Source: an uncultured Eubacteriales bacterium (GTDB lineage: Bacteria; Bacillota_A; Clostridia; Christensenellales; Aristaeellaceae). From it: a stretch of DNA of 7,013 bases. The stretch covers positions 1,763-8,775 of the forward strand of contig CACYNZ010000201.1 of the NCBI GenBank assembly GCA_902775835.1. Direction: 5' to 3'. Below are positions 1 through 7,013 of the stretch, piece by piece (positions within the stretch are counted from its first letter, which is position 1; each line of letters starts with the position of its first letter). Made by a program: the position numbers and the translations under genes. Under the pieces are notes generated by a model that did not search any database, was not told the origin of the DNA, and was given only the letters and a program-made list of their open reading frames with translations.

Positions 1-1496
1 CCAACCCCGCCAAGGAAGACATGGAATATGTCCGGGCGATTGAAAAGGACATTCACTGGCTCGGCTTTCACTGGACCGGCGGATTGTACTATGCCTCGGA
101 TTACTATGACAAGTGCTACGAAATCGCCGAGGACTGGATCCGGCGCGGCCTGGCCTATGTGGATGAACTGAGCAAGGATGAAATGCGCGCATACCGCGGC
201 ACCCTGACAGAGCCCGGCAAGAACAGTCCGTGGCGCGACCGTCCCTGGGAGGAAAGCCTGGATCTATTCCGCCGGATGCGCAACGGCGAATTCGAGGAAG
301 GGTCCCGCGTGCTCCGCGCCAAGATCGACATGGCAAGCCCCAATATCGTCATGCGCGATCCGACGCTGTACCGCATCCTCTACAAGGAACACTGGCGTAC
401 CGGGAATACATGGTGCATCTATCCCATGTATGATTTTGCGCATCCCATCGGCGACGCCATGGAGGGCATTTCCCATTCCCTCTGTTCCCTTGAGTATGAA
501 ATCCATCGTCCCCTGTATAACTGGGTCGTGGAAAAGGCGGCCAATCTTCTGCCCGCACATCCGAGACAGATTGAATTTGCCCGCCTGAATCTCACCCAGA
601 CGGTCATGAGCAAGCGCTATCTGCGTGCTCTGGTGGAAGGCGGCTATGTGTCCGGCTGGGATGATCCCAGAATGCCCACGCTGTCCGCCATGCGCCGCAG
701 GGGCTACACACCGGAAGCCATCCGTGCCTTTGTAGCCGAGATCGGCCTGAGCAAGGCGGACTCCGTCGTCGACTATGCGCTGCTTGAGCACTTTGTCCGT
801 GATGATCTGGGCGGCCGGGCACCGAGAGTGATGGCCGTGCTGAATCCCCTGAAAGTCGTGCTCACCAACTGGCCCGAAAATGGAACGCGTGAAATCGAGC
901 TGGAGAATCATCCGGATCATCCGGAATGGGGCAAGCGCACCCTCACCTTCTCCAGGGAAATCTACGTGGAGCGCGATGACTTCATGGAAGTGCCCGCCAA
1001 GAAGTACTTCCGCCTCTATCCCGGTAATGAAGTGCGCCTGAAGGGTGCCTATATCATCCGGTGCGACGAGTGCATCAAGGATGAAAACGGGCTTGTCACC
1101 GAGCTCCGCTGCACAGTGGACCTGGATTCCGCTAGCGGTACGCCCGGTGCTGAACGCAAGGTCAAGGGTACGCTCCACTGGGTCAGCGCTGCCGACTGTG
1201 TCCCGATTGAGGCCCGCCTCTATGAGCCCCTTCTCTCCGAAACCGTGGAGGAGGAAACCGAAGAGGAAGAGGAAACTGTCCGCGACAAGAAGGACTTCAT
1301 TTCCCGCCTGAATCCGGACAGCAAAAAAGTCCTGCACGGCTTTGCCGAAAAATGCACGGTGGATGCCGAGGAAGGCAAAACCTTCCAGTTCCTGCGCAAC
1401 GGATACTTCTGCAAGGATCCGGATTCCACGCCGGAAATGCCTGTTTTCAACCGCACCGTGGGTCTCAAGGACACCTGGGCCAAGATTTCCAAGTAA
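1..1496 (+). CDS. glnS: Glutaminyl-tRNA synthetase (GlnRS), 5'-truncated by window edge
   Basis: This cytoplasmic class I synthetase charges tRNA-Gln with glutamine using ATP. The reading frame is open from position 3, so the gene starts outside the window; 497 residues are visible. By alignment from memory with the 554-residue E. coli enzyme, about 70 N-terminal residues are missing, including the HIGH motif. Visible family blocks are NPAKED at the left edge, RGTLTEPGKNSP, LRAKIDMASPNIVMRDP, the WCIYPMYDFAHPIGDA active-site segment, the VMSKR form of the KMSKS loop, WDDPRMPT and RRRGYTPEAIR. The C-terminal anticodon-binding beta-barrels follow, ending in PVFNRTVGLKDTWAKISK. The match is to true GlnRS rather than GluRS. 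An acidic insert of roughly ten residues (coded by 1239-1280) lies in the C-terminal domain. gltX follows after 21 nt, which suggests one operon. Confidence 0.97.
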   Translation, partial: NPAKEDMEYVRAIEKDIHWLGFHWTGGLYYASDYYDKCYEIAEDWIRRGLAYVDELSKDEMRAYRGTLTEPGKNSPWRDRPWEESLDLFRRMRNGEFEEGSRVLRAKIDMASPNIVMRDPTLYRILYKEHWRTGNTWCIYPMYDFAHPIGDAMEGISHSLCSLEYEIHRPLYNWVVEKAANLLPAHPRQIEFARLNLTQTVMSKRYLRALVEGGYVSGWDDPRMPTLSAMRRRGYTPEAIRAFVAEIGLSKADSVVDYALLEHFVRDDLGGRAPRVMAVLNPLKVVLTNWPENGTREIELENHPDHPEWGKRTLTFSREIYVERDDFMEVPAKKYFRLYPGNEVRLKGAYIIRCDECIKDENGLVTELRCTVDLDSASGTPGAERKVKGTLHWVSAADCVPIEARLYEPLLSETVEEETEEEEETVRDKKDFISRLNPDSKKVLHGFAEKCTVDAEEGKTFQFLRNGYFCKDPDSTPEMPVFNRTVGLKDTWAKISK

Positions 1497-1517
1497 CTTT
1501 TGGAGGTTTGTTACATC

Positions 1518-2972
1518 ATGACTGTTCGCACACGTTTTGCTCCCAGTCCCACCGGCTTTCTGCATCTCGGCGGCCTGCGGAGCGCGCTTTACGGCTATCT
1601 TTTTGCCAGGCAGAATCACGGTTCCTTCATCCTCCGCATCGAGGACACAGACCAGGAACGGTATGTGGAGGGCGCAACCCAGGTCATCTATGATACGCTC
1701 CGTGACTGCGGCATGAACTGGGATGAAGGCCCGGATGTGGGCGGTGATTACGGCCCCTATATCCAGAGTGAACGGAAAGACCTGTATCTCCCCTATGCCA
1801 AGCAGCTGGTGGAATCCGGCCATGCCTACTACTGCTTCTGCACCAAGGAAGAACTGGAAGCACGCCGGCAGGCTGCGGAAGCCCGTGGTGAAGTGTTCAA
1901 ATATGACAAGCACTGTCTGAAACTGACCCGCGAGGAAGTCCAGGCAAAGCTGGACGCCGGTGTCCCCTATGTCATCCGTCTGAACGCGCCCACCGAGGGC
2001 GAGTCCTCCTATCATGATGAAGTGTTCGGTGACATGACCTTCCCCAATGACTCCCTGGATGACATGGTGCTCATCAAGCAGGACGGCATGCCGACCTACA
2101 ACTTTGCCAATGTCATTGACGATCATCTCATGGGGATCACCCATGTCATGCGCGGTATGGAATACCTCTCCTCCACGCCCAAATACAATCTCCTCTACAA
2201 TGCCTTCGGATGGGAAATCCCGAAGTATATCCATATGCCCCCGGTCATGCGGGATGAGCATCACAAGCTGTCCAAGCGCGACGGCGATGCCTATTATTCC
2301 GATTTCATCGCCAAGGGCTTTCTCTCCGAAGCCATCATCAACTATCTCGCGCTTGTGGGCTGGAATCCCGGCACGGATCAGGAATTCTTCACCATGGATG
2401 AACTGATCGAAGCCTTCGACATTCACCGGATCAACAAATCCCCCGGCATTTTTGATCCCAACAAGCTCGAATGGATGAACAGCCAGTATGTGGCAAAGAT
2501 GGATTTTGAGAAATATCTCGCCATGGCCACTCCCTGGTTCGATCAGGTCCTCGCCGGAAAAGGCATGGATTACCGCCGCCTTGCGGAACTCATGCAGAGC
2601 CGTACGGATATCTTCAGCCGTATCCCGGAAAAAATCAGTTTCCTTGCTGAGCTTCCCGATTACGACCTGGAGCTGTTCACGCATAAAAAAATGAAGAGCA
2701 ACCCTGAAGTTGCCCGTACCGCACTGGATCTGTGCCTCCCGATCCTGGAGAGCATCCCGGAAAGCGAATGGACGGAAACCAACCTTCATGACCGGCTCAT
2801 GGCCGCCATCGCGGAAAGCGGCATGAAGAACGGAGCTGTGCTCTGGCCTCTGCGCATCGCGATTTCAGGCCTGGCCTCCACACCCGGCGGTGCCATGGAG
2901 ATTGCCTATCTGCTGGGCCGCGCGGAAACCCTCAGACGCGTCCGCCTTGCCCAGGAAAAACTGAACGGTTAA
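1518..2972 (+). CDS. gltX: Glutamyl-tRNA synthetase (GluRS)
   Basis: This is a complete 484-residue class I synthetase that charges tRNA-Glu in the cytoplasm. The HIGH-type motif is HLGG (residues 16-19) within FAPSPTGFLHLGGLRSALYG, followed by ILRIEDTD. A CFC pair (Cys106, Cys108) and a later His132-Cys133 resemble the GluRS zinc-binding insertion. The KMSKS-type loop is KLSKR (residues 250-254). The C-terminal half is the helical anticodon-binding region, and the length is normal for the family. The ATG at 1518 is chosen because GGAGG at 1502-1506 lies 11 nt upstream; an in-frame TTG at 1500 would overlap that site and add six residues the family lacks. With glnS directly upstream, this enzyme is probably the discriminating type that charges only tRNA-Glu. 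That is an inference from context, not read from a specificity residue. Confidence 0.97.
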   Translation: MTVRTRFAPSPTGFLHLGGLRSALYGYLFARQNHGSFILRIEDTDQERYVEGATQVIYDTLRDCGMNWDEGPDVGGDYGPYIQSERKDLYLPYAKQLVESGHAYYCFCTKEELEARRQAAEARGEVFKYDKHCLKLTREEVQAKLDAGVPYVIRLNAPTEGESSYHDEVFGDMTFPNDSLDDMVLIKQDGMPTYNFANVIDDHLMGITHVMRGMEYLSSTPKYNLLYNAFGWEIPKYIHMPPVMRDEHHKLSKRDGDAYYSDFIAKGFLSEAIINYLALVGWNPGTDQEFFTMDELIEAFDIHRINKSPGIFDPNKLEWMNSQYVAKMDFEKYLAMATPWFDQVLAGKGMDYRRLAELMQSRTDIFSRIPEKISFLAELPDYDLELFTHKKMKSNPEVARTALDLCLPILESIPESEWTETNLHDRLMAAIAESGMKNGAVLWPLRIAISGLASTPGGAMEIAYLLGRAETLRRVRLAQEKLNG

Positions 2973-2979
2973 TTCTATC

Positions 2980-3005
2980 AGGCGCGGACAATCGTCCGCG
3001 CCTTT
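2980..3005 (+). terminator. GC-rich hairpin after gltX, weak terminator candidate
   Basis: A perfect 9-bp inverted repeat (GGCGCGGAC at 2981-2989, GTCCGCGCC at 2994-3002) with loop AATC gains a tenth A-T pair from 2980 and 3003. Only three Ts follow before an A, so intrinsic termination would probably be partial. It starts 7 nt after the gltX stop and ends just before the ribosome binding site of the next gene. It may lower read-through or protect the gltX mRNA 3' end. Confidence 0.55.
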
Positions 3006-3022
3006 ATGGAAAGGAGACATTC

Positions 3023-3949
3023 ATGCCCAAGCGTATTGTTCTGTTCCTGCTTCTCTTCTGCCTGGCCTTTCCTGCCTGCCTTGGTGAAGCTGTTCAGGTC
3101 GACTCCCCGGATGAAATGCCGGAGGTGAATGCTGACGGGTTCCTGGAGTCCGGCAGTCCCGGATACTATTACATGGACCATGCATCCGGCATCTGGCTTT
3201 ATACCGACGCAGACACCAGGCTGGAAATCACACGGCACCAGACAAAAAGCCCTGCGCTCACGTACTATACGGCTGAAATCCACTGCCGGCGTGGTACCAA
3301 TCTGTTTACCGCCTCCTGGAACCAGGAAAAGCCCGGCCGCTCCAACGCCCTTCCGCAGGATATCGCAGTACGGGACCGCGTCGTCTACGCCCAGAGCGGT
3401 GATTTCTATTCCTACCGTGTCAAAAATGACCGCTACCCCGGAATCATCATCCGTGATGGAAAAACGCTTTACAAGAAAACCTATTCAAAGTATGTGCACG
3501 CTGTTCCGAACCTCGCCACGCTGGCCCTGTTCGCCGCAGGACGTGCGGAAGTTCACGAATCCTTTGAGGTCTCCGCCAAGGAATTCCAGTCCCAGGGGGC
3601 GGAAAACGTCCTCGCTTTCGGTCCTATTCTGATCCGCGACGGAGAAATCCAGGATCTGAGCCACAAGGATTACAGCCATCAGGAACCGCGCAGCTGCCTT
3701 GGCATCGTGGACGACGGGCATTATATCGGCCTTCTGGTGGAAGGAAGGAAAAACCATTCCGAAGGTGCCACGCTGGAGGAATGCGCCGAGATTCTCTGGA
3801 ATCTGGGCTGCAATAACGCCATTAACCTTGACGGCGGCAATACCAGCGCAATGCTGTTCATGGGGCAGAGCGTGCAGCTCAGCAACAGCGGCGGCGTGGA
3901 TGTCAATGACCGCTCCATTCCCGATATTCTCTGTGCCGGCAGATACTGA
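3023..3949 (+). CDS. Secreted NAGPA-domain protein (phosphodiester glycosidase family)
   Basis: The product has 308 residues. The N-terminus (MPKRIVLFLLLFCLAFPACLG) looks like a signal peptide: basic start, hydrophobic core, then a small-residue region near residues 18-23. The cysteine there lacks a good lipobox, so export by signal peptidase I is more likely than lipidation. The C-terminal half matches the NAGPA/DUF2233 fold named after mammalian GlcNAc-1-phosphodiester N-acetylglucosaminidase: RSCLGIVDDGHYIGLLVEG, GATLEECAEIL (from Gly248), the signature NLDGGNTS (residues 268-275), and NSGGVDVNDRSIPDIL near the end. Bacterial members are thought to hydrolyse sugar phosphodiesters or trim envelope glycans; the substrate here cannot be read from sequence. 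The start is supported by AAGGAG at 3011-3016, 6 nt upstream. No promoter was evident in the 50-nt gap after gltX, so read-through past the hairpin may supply transcription. Confidence 0.88.
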   Translation: MPKRIVLFLLLFCLAFPACLGEAVQVDSPDEMPEVNADGFLESGSPGYYYMDHASGIWLYTDADTRLEITRHQTKSPALTYYTAEIHCRRGTNLFTASWNQEKPGRSNALPQDIAVRDRVVYAQSGDFYSYRVKNDRYPGIIIRDGKTLYKKTYSKYVHAVPNLATLALFAAGRAEVHESFEVSAKEFQSQGAENVLAFGPILIRDGEIQDLSHKDYSHQEPRSCLGIVDDGHYIGLLVEGRKNHSEGATLEECAEILWNLGCNNAINLDGGNTSAMLFMGQSVQLSNSGGVDVNDRSIPDILCAGRY

Positions 3950-3972
3950 CCCGGATACCCGTAAAGAGACAT

Positions 3973-4005
3973 AAAAAAACGGAAGTTTTGCACTTCCGTT
4001 TTTTT
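3973..4005. terminator. Bidirectional intrinsic terminator between convergent genes
   Basis: A run of seven As (3973-3979), a 7-bp stem CGGAAGT/ACTTCCG (3980-3986 with 3992-3998), a 5-nt loop and seven Ts (3999-4005) form a symmetrical structure. On the plus strand the T-run ends transcription from the glycosidase gene; on the minus strand the A-run becomes the T-run for the efp operon. It ends one base before the stop codon of the minus-strand gene, as expected between tail-to-tail genes. Confidence 0.93.
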
Positions 4006-4006
4006 G

Positions 4007-4444
4007 TCATAGTTTGGAACCGCAGCTCGGACATTTCCGGGCACGTGCATTCTGAATCTCTATTCCGCAGACCGGACACTTGCGGCGGCTGCTGTCATGC
4101 AGAAACAGAATGTCATTGTCCTCGTCATCGTCATCGTCATCTTCTTCGATGTAGTCGTCCTCATCTTCCCCGTCGTCATAATCATCCATGCCGTTCAACA
4201 GCGATGACAGAGTCGACGCAAGTCCAAGGCCGCTTTCGATGCCGTCCGTCTTGGATTCCACACGGGTAATGTCAGTTTCCGCCTCATCCAGCCGCTTTTC
4301 CAGCTCGTTAAGCCGCTTTTCCAGCATTTCCATGAGCTTGAGCATTTCGGCGAATACCTGATGCACATTCTCATGTCCATCAAAGTCCCCGGCCTTCATG
4401 AGTCCCTGAATATACCCGACGCGCTTGCTGATCTGATTGCTCAT
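4007..4444 (-). CDS. CD1247-like protein: coiled coil, acidic tract, C-terminal zinc ribbon
   Basis: The product has 145 residues in three parts. The N-terminal region (1-25, SKRVGYIQGLMKAG) leads into a heptad-like coiled coil (about 28-66, with LEKRLNELEKRLDEAE). A strongly acidic tract (87-111) is mostly Asp and Glu. The C-terminal zinc ribbon has two CPxCG knuckles with ligands Cys123, Cys126, Cys138 and Cys141. This layout resembles the uncharacterised clostridial 'CD1247 N-terminal domain' proteins, which end in a metal-binding segment after an acidic linker; the assignment is from remembered pattern, not a search. AGGAG (4451-4455 on the complement) sits 6 nt before the ATG. The gene begins 23 nt after efp and is probably co-transcribed with it. 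The function is unknown; an adaptor or nucleic-acid-binding role would be a guess. Confidence 0.85.
   Translation of the reverse strand: MSNQISKRVGYIQGLMKAGDFDGHENVHQVFAEMLKLMEMLEKRLNELEKRLDEAETDITRVESKTDGIESGLGLASTLSSLLNGMDDYDDGEDEDDYIEEDDDDDDEDNDILFLHDSSRRKCPVCGIEIQNARARKCPSCGSKL
4123..4140. repeat. Short tandem repeat (CGTCAT x3) in the acidic tract
   Basis: Three exact tandem copies of the hexamer CGTCAT encode part of the aspartate run of the minus-strand zinc-ribbon protein. Degenerate Asp/Glu codons continue on both sides. The unit length is a multiple of three, so slippage would change the number of acidic residues without a frameshift. Confidence 0.7.
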
Positions 4445-4467
4445 GCGCTTCTCCTCTCAGGGGACAA

Positions 4468-5025
4468 TCAGGCGCGCTCCATGTATTCACCGGTGCGGGT
4501 ATCAATACGGATCATGTCGCCGGTATTGATGAACAGCGGCACCTGCAGGCTGTAGCCGGTTTCCACGGTGGCAGGCTTGTAGGTATTGCTGGCGGTATCA
4601 CCCTTGAATCCGGGCTCGGTATCCGTCACCTGAAGAGCCACAAAGTTGGGCGCTTCCACGGAGAAGGCGCTGCCCTTGAAGAAACGCACTGTCACATTGG
4701 TGCCTTCCTTCACGAAAGGAATGGCGTCTTCCACCTGTCCCTTGTTCAGAGGCAGCTGCTCGAAAGTGTCATTGTCCATAAAGTAGTACAGATCGCCATC
4801 GTTGTAAACATACTGCATTTCCTTGGTCTCAATGATCGCCTTGGGCATCTTGTCAGTGGGGTTGAAGCTGCGCTCCACCACGGCACCGCTCATGACGTTC
4901 TTGATCTTGGTACGCACAAAGGCGGCACCCTTGCCGGGCTTCACGTGCTGAAAATCCACGATGGTCCATACGCCGCCGTCCCATTCTACGGTAAGGCCTT
5001 TTTTGAAATCGCCTGCTGTAATCAT
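4468..5025 (-). CDS. efp: Elongation factor P
   Basis: This 185-residue translation factor binds between the ribosomal P and E sites and relieves stalling at consecutive prolines. The three-domain family layout is present: an N-terminal KOW-like domain (about 1-62), a central OB domain, and a C-terminal OB domain ending in the conserved [17 protein letters not shown]. The loop that reaches the P-tRNA is KPGKG with tip residue Lys32, matching the Bacillus subtilis position where a 5-aminopentanol modification is attached; no modification gene is in the window. The ATG at 5025 ([10 protein letters not shown]) is chosen because GGAGG (5034-5038 on the complement) is 8 nt upstream and family members start there. 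A 14-residue upstream extension would include that site. The gene leads a probable two-gene operon with the zinc-ribbon gene. Confidence 0.97.
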   Translation of the reverse strand: MITAGDFKKGLTVEWDGGVWTIVDFQHVKPGKGAAFVRTKIKNVMSGAVVERSFNPTDKMPKAIIETKEMQYVYNDGDLYYFMDNDTFEQLPLNKGQVEDAIPFVKEGTNVTVRFFKGSAFSVEAPNFVALQVTDTEPGFKGDTASNTYKPATVETGYSLQVPLFINTGDMIRIDTRTGEYMERA

Positions 5026-5144
5026 GTTACATTCCTCCAACTGATGTATTCTGGATTCGGGAAGCATAATCCGTCAGGCGCACCCAACAGAAATCTTCTT
5101 CTGTGCCTGTGGAAATTCCAGAAGCACGGATACAAATACGTCCA

Positions 5145-5180
5145 CCTTGAAATTTTAGCACAATCATTCTGAATTGAAAA
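5145..5180 (-). promoter_or_regulatory. Promoter candidate for efp
   Basis: On the minus strand, TTTTCA (5175-5180, four of six matches to TTGACA) is separated by 17 nt from TAAAAT (5152-5157, five of six to TATAAT). TG one base before the -10 makes it an extended -10 (TGCTAAAAT). Transcription would start near 5145, giving a leader of about 120 nt before the efp start. No repressor site was recognised. Confidence 0.65.
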
Positions 5181-5280
5181 GTATGTTTTTCTCCAGCCCT
5201 TCACTTTTTCCTGATTTTCATGGTGAAGCCCGGCCTTTCCGACCTCTGCAAAAAACGGCAATATATTAATGTAGAAATAC
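5181..5280. other. A+T-rich spacer between divergent promoter candidates
   Basis: Exactly 100 nt separate the facing -35 candidates for efp and gyrB. The stretch contains T-tracts (5186-5190, 5205-5209), an A-tract (5250-5255) and AATATATTAA around 5260, a composition typical of curved or UP-element DNA. A 6-bp inverted repeat, CTTCAC (5199-5204) with GTGAAG (5223-5228), has an 18-nt loop and is weak. No gene is seen. Confidence 0.4.
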
Positions 5281-5316
5281 TTCCTAAACAGCTGAAAAAG
5301 TGGTAAAATATGTCGA
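5281..5316 (+). promoter_or_regulatory. Promoter candidate for gyrB
   Basis: An extended -10 element, TGGTAAAAT (hexamer TAAAAT at 5304-5309), lies 17 nt downstream of TTCCTA (5281-5286), a poor -35 with three of six matches. Extended -10 promoters tolerate a weak -35, and the preceding DNA is A+T-rich. The predicted start near 5316 leaves about 222 nt before the gyrB ATG. Confidence 0.55.
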
Positions 5317-5347
5317 TGGTATCTGCTCTGTCAGAATGCTTCCGTCA

Positions 5348-5368
5348 GGGGCGGTGACTGGCCGCTCC
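5348..5368 (+). repeat. Hairpin 1 in gyrB leader
   Basis: GGGGCGG (5348-5354) pairs with CCGCTCC (5362-5368) through seven pairs, one of them G-U, around the 7-nt loop TGACTGG. Confidence 0.6.
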
Positions 5369-5380
5369 GAAAGACGCAGA

Positions 5381-5411
5381 CCGGGCGGCGGGACGCTGCC
5401 ATTTCGCCCGG
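5381..5411 (+). repeat. Hairpin 2 in gyrB leader
   Basis: CCGGGCG (5381-5387) and CGCCCGG (5405-5411) form a perfect 7-bp GC stem with a 17-nt loop. A perfect 10-nt palindrome, GAGCATGCTC (5411-5420), overlaps its last base. Confidence 0.6.
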
Positions 5412-5443
5412 AGCATGCTCTCCCCGGCAGTTCAGATCATCAT

Positions 5444-5470
5444 CAGAACGGCCGCTCTTGCGGCTTTCTG
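5444..5470 (+). repeat. Hairpin 3 in gyrB leader
   Basis: An outer stem CAGAA/TTCTG (5444-5448 with 5466-5470) and an inner stem GCCGC/GCGGC (5451-5455 with 5460-5464) enclose the tetraloop TCTT. A small asymmetric bulge (CG opposite T) separates them. This is the longest local helix in the leader. Confidence 0.6.
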
Positions 5471-5480
5471 CCCCCCGTCA

Positions 5481-5505
5481 GCGTCAGGCCATATGGCAGA
5501 GACGC
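5481..5505 (+). repeat. Hairpin 4 in gyrB leader
   Basis: GCGTC (5481-5485) pairs with GACGC (5501-5505) around the perfect palindrome GCCATATGGC (5488-5497). The structure ends about 20 nt before the gyrB ribosome binding site. Confidence 0.5.
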
Positions 5506-5525
5506 GGCTTAATGAAACTGAAGTT

Positions 5526-7013
<1,488 letters not shown>

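Noticed and set aside
264..2789. An 841-codon open frame on the minus strand across glnS and gltX
   Set aside because: Its codons are exactly opposite the sense codons, so antisense stops can only arise from TTA, CTA or TCA codons in the sense genes. Those are avoided here; the frame ends at a sense CTA (264-266). The translation resembles no family, and both sense genes are certain.
5022..5261. A 79-codon minus-strand open frame across the efp promoter and leader
   Set aside because: It runs through the efp promoter and ribosome binding site and has no start signal or familiar motif.
5310..5357. A 15-codon upstream reading frame (ATG at 5310 or 5316) in the gyrB leader
   Set aside because: It has no Shine-Dalgarno site and starts at or before the predicted transcript start. 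A leaderless peptide from 5316 is conceivable but nothing else supports it.
5071..5488. Repeated CGTCAGG heptamers at 5072, 5343 and 5482
   Set aside because: Only three copies with irregular spacing and different flanks occur in a GC-rich region; this is too little to call a binding-site family.
5326..5501. 6S RNA as a firm call
   Set aside because: The length, the closing helix and a GAGCATGC stretch recall 6S RNA, but I could not trace a continuous rod with a central bubble. Strong local hairpins compete with it, so it remains only something to test.
5300..5512. A 70-codon plus-strand open frame in the gyrB leader
   Set aside because: It begins with GTG inside the promoter candidate, has no ribosome binding site, and its low-complexity Pro/Arg/Gly-rich translation looks like GC-rich noncoding sequence.

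Overview
The window is a stretch of ordinary bacterial chromosome, moderately GC-rich, that is almost entirely housekeeping genes. Several traits point to a Firmicutes/Clostridia-type organism, perhaps a gut or rumen lineage such as the Christensenellales: strong AGGAG/GGAGG ribosome binding sites, an EF-P with the KPGKG loop typical of Bacillota, and a coiled-coil, acidic, zinc-ribbon protein of the clostridial CD1247 type beside efp. The lineage is an inference from gene content. No mobile element, CRISPR array, tRNA or rRNA gene was seen.

Layout. Positions 1-2972 (+) hold the 3' part of glnS (glutaminyl-tRNA synthetase) and a complete gltX (glutamyl-tRNA synthetase), 21 nt apart and probably co-transcribed. 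After a GC-rich hairpin comes a secreted NAGPA-domain (phosphodiester glycosidase) protein at 3023-3949 (+). A symmetrical A7-stem-T7 terminator at 3973-4005 separates these genes from a convergent minus-strand pair: efp (4468-5025) followed by the CD1247-like zinc-ribbon gene (4007-4444). A 513-nt gene-free region, 5026-5538, then separates efp from gyrB (5539 to the window end, +), the DNA gyrase B subunit, which is cut off within its TOPRIM domain.

The genes serve translation (two aminoacyl-tRNA synthetases and EF-P) and DNA topology (gyrase). The glycosidase-like protein would act at the cell surface or outside the cell. Having glnS next to gltX means the organism can charge tRNA-Gln directly, so it need not rely on the transamidation route for glutamine that most Firmicutes use.

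The least explained part is the efp-gyrB intergenic region. It has two divergent promoter candidates, each with an extended -10 (TGnTAAAAT), and a GC-rich leader of about 220 nt before gyrB that can form four hairpins and some mutually exclusive long-range pairings. This could be a regulatory leader or a separate structured RNA, but no known family was recognised by eye. I found no convincing novel multi-gene system.
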